DNA from: Clostridiales bacterium
GTDB lineage: Bacteria > Bacillota > Clostridia > Oscillospirales > Oscillospiraceae
Direction: 5' to 3'
Assembly: GCA_009774055.1 (NCBI GenBank)
Contig: VSNB01000042.1
Span: forward strand, 1-16,591
DNA: 16,591 nucleotides
This document shows positions 11,740 to 16,591 of the stretch, one piece after another (the first letter of the stretch is position 1; each line of letters starts with the position of its first letter). The notes under the pieces were generated by a model that was not told where the DNA came from, did no database searches, and saw only the letters and a program-made list of their open reading frames with translations. Made by a program: the position numbers and the translations under genes.

Positions 11740-14700
11740 GTTGATGCGTTTCAAGCGGGCTTCGTCTGCCTTGCAGACCTTCCGGTCGAAGGTGAGCAGG
11801 CCGTTGACCTCGTCCTCCACGTCGCTGACCTGGGTGTACACCGCCGCGGAGAGCCGCTGCTTTTCCATGGCGGGGATGATCTCCGTCTCGTAGAGCCGGG
11901 CGAGGGCGTCCATCAGCTCCCCCTCCGTCTTGTACATCCGGTAGCCGAAGGGCTTTTCCCCGGCGGTGTGGCCCGCCGAGGGCAGACTGTAGCCGCCGAA
12001 CTCTGTGAGGGCCAGGATGCGGCGCTTGTCGTGCCGGAGCTTCACGGGCCGGAAGTAGACGTGCCGGCTCTTGAAATCCCCGCCGCCCTGGTCGTGCCAG
12101 CCGCTGGCGTGGTCCACCAGGCGGGTGGGGTCCAGGTCCCAGAGCAGCTGGGCGGCCTGGAGGCTGTCGAACTGGCCCCAGCCCTCGTTGAAGGGCGTCC
12201 AGACCGCCAGGGAGGGCGTATTGGAGAGGAGGTCCGCCGTGTCCCGCAGGTCCCGGAGGAACTGCTCCCGGCCGGCCTCCTCCTCCCGCCCGAAGCGGGG
12301 GTACTTGTCGTCCCGGAGGTGGATGCCCAGGAAGGGCGCGATCTGGGTAATCATGGGGTCCATCCGCCCACCGCCGCTGACCAGATCCTGCCAGACCACC
12401 ATCCCCAGGCGGTCGCAGTGGTAGTACCACCGCAGGGGCTCGATCTTGATGTGCTTGCGGAGCATGTTGAAGCCGCATTCCTTCATCTTCTGGATGTCAA
12501 AGATCATGGCCTCGTCGCTGGCGGGGGTGTACAGGCCGTCGCTCCAGTAGCCCTGGTCCAGGACGCCGGACAGAAAGATGGGCCTGTCGTTGAGGGCCAG
12601 GACCTGCCTGCCGTCCACCTCCGCGACGCCGAACTTCCGCATGCCGAAGTAGCTGTGGACCACGTCTCCGCCCTTCAAGGTGACGGTCACGTCGTAGAGG
12701 AAGGGGTCCTCCGGGGTCCAGGGGCGGAAATTCTCGTCGGTGATGGGGAATTCCTCATAGGCACGGGAGGCGTCGTACCAGTCCTCGGCGATCACCGTGC
12801 CGTCCCTGCGCACCACGAAGTTGGCCCCCTCCGGGTCCTTGGCCCGGAGGACAAAGCGCACCCGCCTGTGGTCGTAGTCCGGGGTGATGGTCAGCTTCTC
12901 TACATAGTTTTCCGGCACGGATTCCAGCCACACCGTCTGCCAGATGCCGCTCTGAGGGGTGTACCAGATGCCGCCGGGGGTGAAGCTCTGCTTGCCGTAG
13001 GCGTGGCGGGAGCGGGAGGTGGCGTCGGCGGCGGAGACGACCAGGACGTTCTCCCCGCCGGTCAGGGCGTCCGTAATGTCGCAGGTAAAGGGCAGATAGC
13101 CCCCCTCGTGGCCGCCTGCGGGCCTGCCGTTGACGAACACCTGGCAGGACTGGTCCACCGCGCCGAAGTGGAGCAGGACCCGGTCCTTCCGGAAGCCCTC
13201 CGGGAGGGTGAAGGTCCGCCTGTACCACAGCCGGTCCTCCGGGAGGACCTTCTTCTGGACCCCGGAGAGGATGCACTCCGGGGAGAAGGGGACGATGATC
13301 TCGCCGTCATAGACGGCGGGCGCGCCCTCCTTCCCGGGGCGGATGGCGTACTGCCAGCGGCCGTTGAGGTTGAGGAAGCTGTCCCGGCGGAGCTGGGGGC
13401 GGGGATACTCCGGCAGGGGATGGTCCCGGTCCAGCCGCTCCCCCCAGGGGGTCAGCAGGGGGCGGAGGGTCCGTCTGGCCAGGACGCGCCTGGGCTCCCG
13501 CCGCCGCAGCAGGAGGACGGGGACGGCAATCAGCAGCAGCGTCAGGGCGGAGGCCAGGAAGATCTCCGGCGTAGGCACCTCTTTTACGACGCCCAGATCC
13601 TCATAGGTTTCCCCGCCGTGCCGAATGACGGCGGCGCCGATGTAGGGGCCCGTCACCATAGGCAGCAGCACCTGGAAGAGGATGCGGATGCCCTGGAACT
13701 GCCCGGCCTTGCGGGCCGGGGTGTGGTCCCGGATGAGGCCCTGGAGGCAGGCGGAGAGGACCATGCTGGCCCCCAGCATCAGGATGCCCGCCAGAATGAC
13801 GGGAACCGTGCCCCGGACGAAGAACATGCAGACCAGGCCCGCAAAGGCAGCGGCGGCGGCGGGGACGGCGGCCGTCAGCTTGCCCTTCCGGTCGATCGCC
13901 CGGCCGAAGGCCACGCTGATGATACTGGCGGCCGTGAGGACCACGCCCAGGATCACCGCGTAGCCGTCCACGCCCAGATACCGCTGGATGTAGATGATCA
14001 GGTAGGGCATGTACACCTGCTGGCTGGCGGCGTAGACCGCCAGGGCCAGCAGGGACAGATACAGCTCCGGGTTGGCCCGGATCACCCCGGGCCGGAGGCC
14101 GTAGAGGATGTTCCCCAGATAGTTGCCCTCGGCCCGGCGGAGGGAGGCGGGCTCCTGGATGAGCACGCGGCCCAATCCGCCCCCCAGGATGGTCAGGCCC
14201 CCCACGATGAGGAAAAAGAGGCCCCAATGGCCCCGGGCCGTCAGGCCGTCCAGGGCTCCGAACACTACCAGCATGGCGACCAGGGGCATGGCCGCCAGAA
14301 CCGACTCCACCCGGCCCCGGTTGCCGTCGTCCGTCACGTCGGTGACCCAGGCGTTGAAGGCCGCGTCGTTGGCGCTGCTGCCGAAGAAGGTCATGACGCA
14401 GTCCAGGACGATCACGAGGACCGCTGCCGCCTGCACCGCTTTGACGGGGCCCAGCAGCATCTCCAGCCCCGACACGTTCACCAGGGCGAAGGCCATGACG
14501 CTCAGGCCCCACAGCAGGTAGCCGGTGACGATGATGGGCTTGCGCTTGCCCAGCTTGTCCGACAGGGCCCCCACCGCCAGGGTGGTCACCGCCGCCACCG
14601 CCGCGCTGGCCGCCACCATAGCGGCGATCATGCCGGTGTCCCCGGTGACAGTGTTGTAGAGGAACACATTGAAGTACATGTTTTCCACCACCCAGGCAAT

Positions 14701-14778
14701 CTGCCCGATGAGCCCGAAGCTCAGCAGCGCCGCCCAGACTCTCGCCCCCAGGCCGTTTTTCTCCTTTTTTCCAGCCAT
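11722..14778 (-). CDS. MFS sugar transporter fused to GH2 glycoside hydrolase
   Basis: One uninterrupted 1018-residue frame. Residues 1-425 are a twelve-helix-like MFS transporter with motif A GALSDKLGKRKP (70-81). A basic linker (about 425-455) follows. Residues 458-1018 are a family 2 glycosidase: a jelly-roll sugar-binding domain (SFLNLNGRWQYA; WYRRTFTLP), an Ig-like domain, then a TIM barrel with the acid/base Glu in TPFNEGW (E865) and the probable nucleophile in LTEFGG (E926). GH2 enzymes cleave beta-galactosides, glucuronides or mannosides; which one is not readable. With twelve helices the enzyme would be cytoplasmic, so import and hydrolysis are joined. GGGAGG precedes the ATG. No frame break or stop lies at the junction, so it is a real fusion. 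Confidence 0.9.
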   Translation of the reverse strand: MAGKKEKNGLGARVWAALLSFGLIGQIAWVVENMYFNVFLYNTVTGDTGMIAAMVAASAAVAAVTTLAVGALSDKLGKRKPIIVTGYLLWGLSVMAFALVNVSGLEMLLGPVKAVQAAAVLVIVLDCVMTFFGSSANDAAFNAWVTDVTDDGNRGRVESVLAAMPLVAMLVVFGALDGLTARGHWGLFFLIVGGLTILGGGLGRVLIQEPASLRRAEGNYLGNILYGLRPGVIRANPELYLSLLALAVYAASQQVYMPYLIIYIQRYLGVDGYAVILGVVLTAASIISVAFGRAIDRKGKLTAAVPAAAAAFAGLVCMFFVRGTVPVILAGILMLGASMVLSACLQGLIRDHTPARKAGQFQGIRILFQVLLPMVTGPYIGAAVIRHGGETYEDLGVVKEVPTPEIFLASALTLLLIAVPVLLLRRREPRRVLARRTLRPLLTPWGERLDRDHPLPEYPRPQLRRDSFLNLNGRWQYAIRPGKEGAPAVYDGEIIVPFSPECILSGVQKKVLPEDRLWYRRTFTLPEGFRKDRVLLHFGAVDQSCQVFVNGRPAGGHEGGYLPFTCDITDALTGGENVLVVSAADATSRSRHAYGKQSFTPGGIWYTPQSGIWQTVWLESVPENYVEKLTITPDYDHRRVRFVLRAKDPEGANFVVRRDGTVIAEDWYDASRAYEEFPITDENFRPWTPEDPFLYDVTVTLKGGDVVHSYFGMRKFGVAEVDGRQVLALNDRPIFLSGVLDQGYWSDGLYTPASDEAMIFDIQKMKECGFNMLRKHIKIEPLRWYYHCDRLGMVVWQDLVSGGGRMDPMITQIAPFLGIHLRDDKYPRFGREEEAGREQFLRDLRDTADLLSNTPSLAVWTPFNEGWGQFDSLQAAQLLWDLDPTRLVDHASGWHDQGGGDFKSRHVYFRPVKLRHDKRRILALTEFGGYSLPSAGHTAGEKPFGYRMYKTEGELMDALARLYETEIIPAMEKQRLSAAVYTQVSDVEDEVNGLLTFDRKVCKADEARLKRINERLRF

Positions 14779-14855
14779 TGTCCGGTCCTCCCATTTGATA
14801 TAGTCATAAATACCGCCGTTCCCCCTCCGCCGTGCGCAAGGGCAGCTTCCCGGTT

Positions 14856-14882
14856 CCGGTGTCCGCGCTGCGCGGACACCGG
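14856..14882 (-). repeat. perfect inverted repeat in the MFS-GH2 leader
   Basis: CCGGTGTCCGCG and CGCGGACACCGG are perfect 12-base arms around a three-base loop. In the minus-strand leader this would be a very stable hairpin about 78 bases before the start codon. No T-run follows, so it is not a plain terminator; an operator or mRNA stabiliser are possible. Confidence 0.7.
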
Positions 14883-14951
14883 GCTTGAAAATGCAGCAAA
14901 AGGGTATAAATCAGGCCGAAAAGCAAGTGTTTTGCCTCAAACCACAAAACC

Positions 14952-14992
14952 ACAATATATTGTATTATACAACCCCAGGGGGTATCCCGCAA
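14952..14992 (-). promoter_or_regulatory. promoter of the MFS-GH2 gene with palindrome at the start site
   Basis: On the minus strand TTGCGG (14992-14987), 17 bases, TATAAT (14969-14964). ACAATATATTGT (14952-14963), a perfect 12-bp palindrome, directly follows the -10 and covers the predicted start, a place typical for a repressor operator. No regulator gene is adjacent. Confidence 0.6.
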
Positions 14993-15218
14993 GTAGTGTT
15001 TGACGAAAAAAGCAAAAAAGAAAAATTTTCCCTCTCGACAGAATCCGGCAAACTTCACACGGACAAAAGTCTATACTATGCGACAGAGAGCGACAGCCGC
15101 CGCCTTAATTTTCCAGAGTATTTCTTCTTTCGCCGGACGGGGACCAACCGCTCCCGATCTTCGCCCGCCTGTGCGGGCATCCGAAAATGACACCATTTTA
15201 TATATGGAGGAGCAGTTT

Positions 15219-15383
15219 ATGATGGACTATCAAAAAGAGTATGCCAGCCTTGTAGGCCAAATTGACCGGGCCATTTCCATTCTGGAGAATTATGCGCCTG
15301 GTGATCCTATTGTCCGCAAAGCGGGAGACTTGCTGCTGTCCGCCCTGCAGGAGGCGGAGGAGCATTACCTGGGAGAGGGATAA
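15219..15383 (+). CDS. 54-residue helical protein, unknown function
   Basis: MMDYQKEYASLVGQIDRAIS, then a helix ending LLLSALQEAEEHYLGEG. GGAGGAG is six bases upstream of the first ATG and nine upstream of the second; either may be used. The pattern, a short helical protein ending in xLQxAEExY, is common among small Firmicute and phage-related proteins of unknown role. It is followed at once by a strong terminator. Confidence 0.7.
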   Translation: MMDYQKEYASLVGQIDRAISILENYAPGDPIVRKAGDLLLSALQEAEEHYLGEG

Positions 15384-15387
15384 AGAG

Positions 15388-15419
15388 GGCGGCCGGAGAA
15401 ATCCGGCCGCCTTCTTATG
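15388..15419 (+). terminator. intrinsic terminator after the 54-residue gene
   Basis: Perfect 10-base arms (15388-15397 and 15402-15411) with a GAAA tetraloop, then TTCTTAT. It lies directly after the stop and just before repeat copy B. Confidence 0.85.
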
Positions 15420-15567
15420 TCAAAAAAGTGGCTGCGCCACTTTTTTGAGAAAGGGGACCGGGCCGAGTTCGGCCCGCAAAGTACTTTTTCGACGTACACG
15501 CCGCCGAGAAAGTGATTCAATTTTTTCGCGTCTGCAGACGCGAACTCCTGCGGAGGGCTTTTTGACC
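15420..15567. repeat. multi-hairpin dispersed repeat, copy B
   Basis: 148 bp, the same orientation as copy A at 11571-11720. The first, second, third and last hairpins are the same with few changes. The fourth stem is TTCGCGTCTG/CAGACGCGAA instead of TTTTCGCC/GGCGAAAA: different sequence, pairing kept. It lies between the convergent 54-residue gene and ftsH. Confidence 0.88.
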
Positions 15568-15579
15568 GCCCTTGCGGTC
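15564..15579 (-). terminator. short hairpin after ftsH
   Basis: GACCGC and GCGGTC with a four-base loop, seven bases past the ftsH stop. It overlaps the end of repeat copy B. On the minus strand A-rich sequence follows rather than T, so termination probably relies on the stem at 15420-15448, which has a T6 on that strand. Confidence 0.4.
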
Positions 15580-15586
15580 AGGGGGC

Positions 15587-16591
15587 TCAGGATTGGCTGT
15601 TTTCCTCCAGCCGTGCCTTGGGGAAGCCCATGACCCGCTCGAATTCCTCGCCGGACATGGTTTCGTGCTCCAGCAGGTACGCCGCCACGGCCTCCAGCTC
15701 CGTCCGGCGGGCCTCCAGGACCTCCCGGCAGCGGCGGCAGCCGGCGTCGATGATGGCTTTGACCTCCTGGTCGATCTGGGCGGCGACCTCCTCGGAGTAG
15801 GCCTTCGCCTGGGCCATGCTCCGGCCGATGAACACCTCGTCGTGGCCCGTGTCAAAGCTGACGGACCCCAGGCGTTCGCTCATGCCGTAGGCCGTCACCA
15901 TCTTCCGGGCGGTGGCGGTGGCCCGCTGGATGTCGTTGGACGCGCCTGTGGAAATGTCGTCCAGAAACAGACTCTCCGCCGCGCGGCCTCCCAGCAGGGC
16001 GGCGATCTCCTCCTCCATATATCGCTTGGAGTAGTAGCCCCGGTCCTCGCCGGGCAGGGAAATGGTCATGCCGCCGGCCTGGCCTCGGGGGATGATGGTC
16101 ACCTGGTGGACCGGGTCCACGCTGGGCAGGCAGTGGTGCATGACGGCGTGGCCCGCCTCATGGTAGGCGGTGAGCCGCCGCTCGTGGGGAGGCACCACCC
16201 GGCTCTTCTTCTCCGGGCCGGCGATGACCTTGATCACCGCCTCCTGGAGGACGTCCATGGTGATGAACTTCTGGTCCCGGCGGGCGGACAGCAGGGCCCC
16301 CTCGTTGACCAGGTTTTCCAGATCCGCGCCGGTGAAGCCGGAGGTGGACTGGGCCAGAACCTTCAGATCCACGTCCTCGGCCAGGGGCTTGTTGCGGGTG
16401 TGGACCGCCAGGATCTCCTCCCGGCCCTTGCTGTCGGGGCGGCCCACGTAGACCTGCCGGTCGAACCGTCCGGGCCGCAGCAGGGCGGGGTCCAGGATGT
16501 CCGCGCGGTTGGTGGCCGCCAGAACCACCACGCCGGAGTTGCCCCCGAAGCCGTCCATTTCCACCAGGAGCTGGTTGAGGGTCTGCTCCCG
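15587..16591 (-). CDS. ftsH: ATP-dependent zinc metalloprotease FtsH, C-terminal part (runs off window)
   Basis: 335 residues are visible. They begin inside the AAA+ domain (LVEMDGF), followed by the second region of homology ATNRADILDPALLRPGRFDR with its arginine fingers, the lid (TSGFTGADLENLVNEGALLSARR), then the protease domain with the zinc site HEAGH and the third ligand Asp in LFLDDISTGASNDIQRAT. It ends in a short Glu-rich tail. FtsH is a membrane-anchored hexamer that extracts and degrades membrane and regulatory proteins. The Walker motifs and the N-terminal helices lie outside the window. Its 3' end faces the 54-residue gene across repeat copy B. Confidence 0.97.
   Translation of the reverse strand, partial: REQTLNQLLVEMDGFGGNSGVVVLAATNRADILDPALLRPGRFDRQVYVGRPDSKGREEILAVHTRNKPLAEDVDLKVLAQSTSGFTGADLENLVNEGALLSARRDQKFITMDVLQEAVIKVIAGPEKKSRVVPPHERRLTAYHEAGHAVMHHCLPSVDPVHQVTIIPRGQAGGMTISLPGEDRGYYSKRYMEEEIAALLGGRAAESLFLDDISTGASNDIQRATATARKMVTAYGMSERLGSVSFDTGHDEVFIGRSMAQAKAYSEEVAAQIDQEVKAIIDAGCRRCREVLEARRTELEAVAAYLLEHETMSGEEFERVMGFPKARLEENSQS

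Larger units (their letters stand above)
14779..15218. other. long divergent intergenic region
   Basis: 440 bases between the MFS-GH2 gene and the 54-residue gene. It holds the minus-strand promoter (14992-14964), a 12-bp palindrome at 14952-14963, a 27-base hairpin with perfect 12-bp arms (14856-14867/14871-14882) in the leader, and a GCCCGC/GCGGGC hairpin (15165-15180). I see no supported gene. A TATACT at 15072-15077 has no good -35. Confidence 0.5.

Noticed and set aside
11968..15003. Very long open frame (about 1000 codons) on the plus strand
   Set aside because: It is the complement of the MFS-GH2 gene. High GC removes stops, and the translation has no domain, a skewed His/Gln/Gly content and no ribosome site.
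1..16591. CRISPR array, tRNA, rRNA or prophage
   Set aside because: No regularly spaced repeats, no cloverleaf with TTCGA arm and no phage structural genes were found. The multi-hairpin repeat has only two copies, 3.9 kb apart.

Overview
The window looks like a chromosomal segment of a spore-forming gut clostridium, most likely a GC-rich Oscillospiraceae relative (Flavonifractor/Lawsonibacter-like). The evidence is the GC-rich codon usage of the core genes, the consensus AGGAGG ribosome sites, the sporulation gene bofA next to yaaL, and the Firmicute-type regulators. The taxonomic call is inference. No rRNA, tRNA, CRISPR array or transposase gene is visible.

Layout. (1) 1-1005: a BlaI-type repressor followed directly by the N-terminus of a BlaR1/M56 sensor peptidase (minus strand, cut by the window edge), with a promoter carrying two dyad operators; then a small DUF6440 gene. 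(2) 1007-2892: a four-helix membrane protein and an AT-richer lipoprotein. (3) 2893-3464: a gene-free stretch dense in inverted repeats. It holds a candidate structured RNA of about 200 nt on the minus strand, with its own promoter, a long closing helix, a terminator and a competing downstream helix. (4) 3465-5136: a small ORF and a CNNM/HlyC-type transporter gene broken by a 160-bp MITE with a TA target duplication. (5) 5207-5729: a Phd/YefM-YoeB toxin-antitoxin pair. (6) 5824-7880: an AgrC/AgrA-like two-component system on the minus strand. (7) 8126-8652: a second YoeB toxin, this time paired with a RelB/DinJ-type antitoxin. (8) 8716-10395: a polysaccharide-deacetylase-like lipoprotein and an uncharacterised small protein. 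(9) 10436-11538: tadA, divergent from yaaL-bofA. (10) 11722-14778: a 1018-residue fusion of an MFS sugar transporter to a GH2 glycosidase. (11) 15219-16591: a 54-residue protein and the 3' part of ftsH.

How the parts relate. The core functions are tRNA editing (TadA), sporulation control (BofA) and proteostasis (FtsH). The accessory stretch 1400-8700 carries two toxin-antitoxin modules, a MITE-disrupted transporter and a signalling pair, and looks like a plastic region. The MFS-GH2 fusion is the most striking protein: import and hydrolysis of a glycoside in one polypeptide. Two copies of a 150-bp multi-hairpin repeat sit between convergent gene pairs (bofA/MFS-GH2 and the 54-residue gene/ftsH). 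One hairpin differs in sequence between the copies but keeps its pairing. The strongest candidates for something undescribed are the structured RNA at 3010-3221, the multi-hairpin repeat family and the MFS-GH2 fusion.
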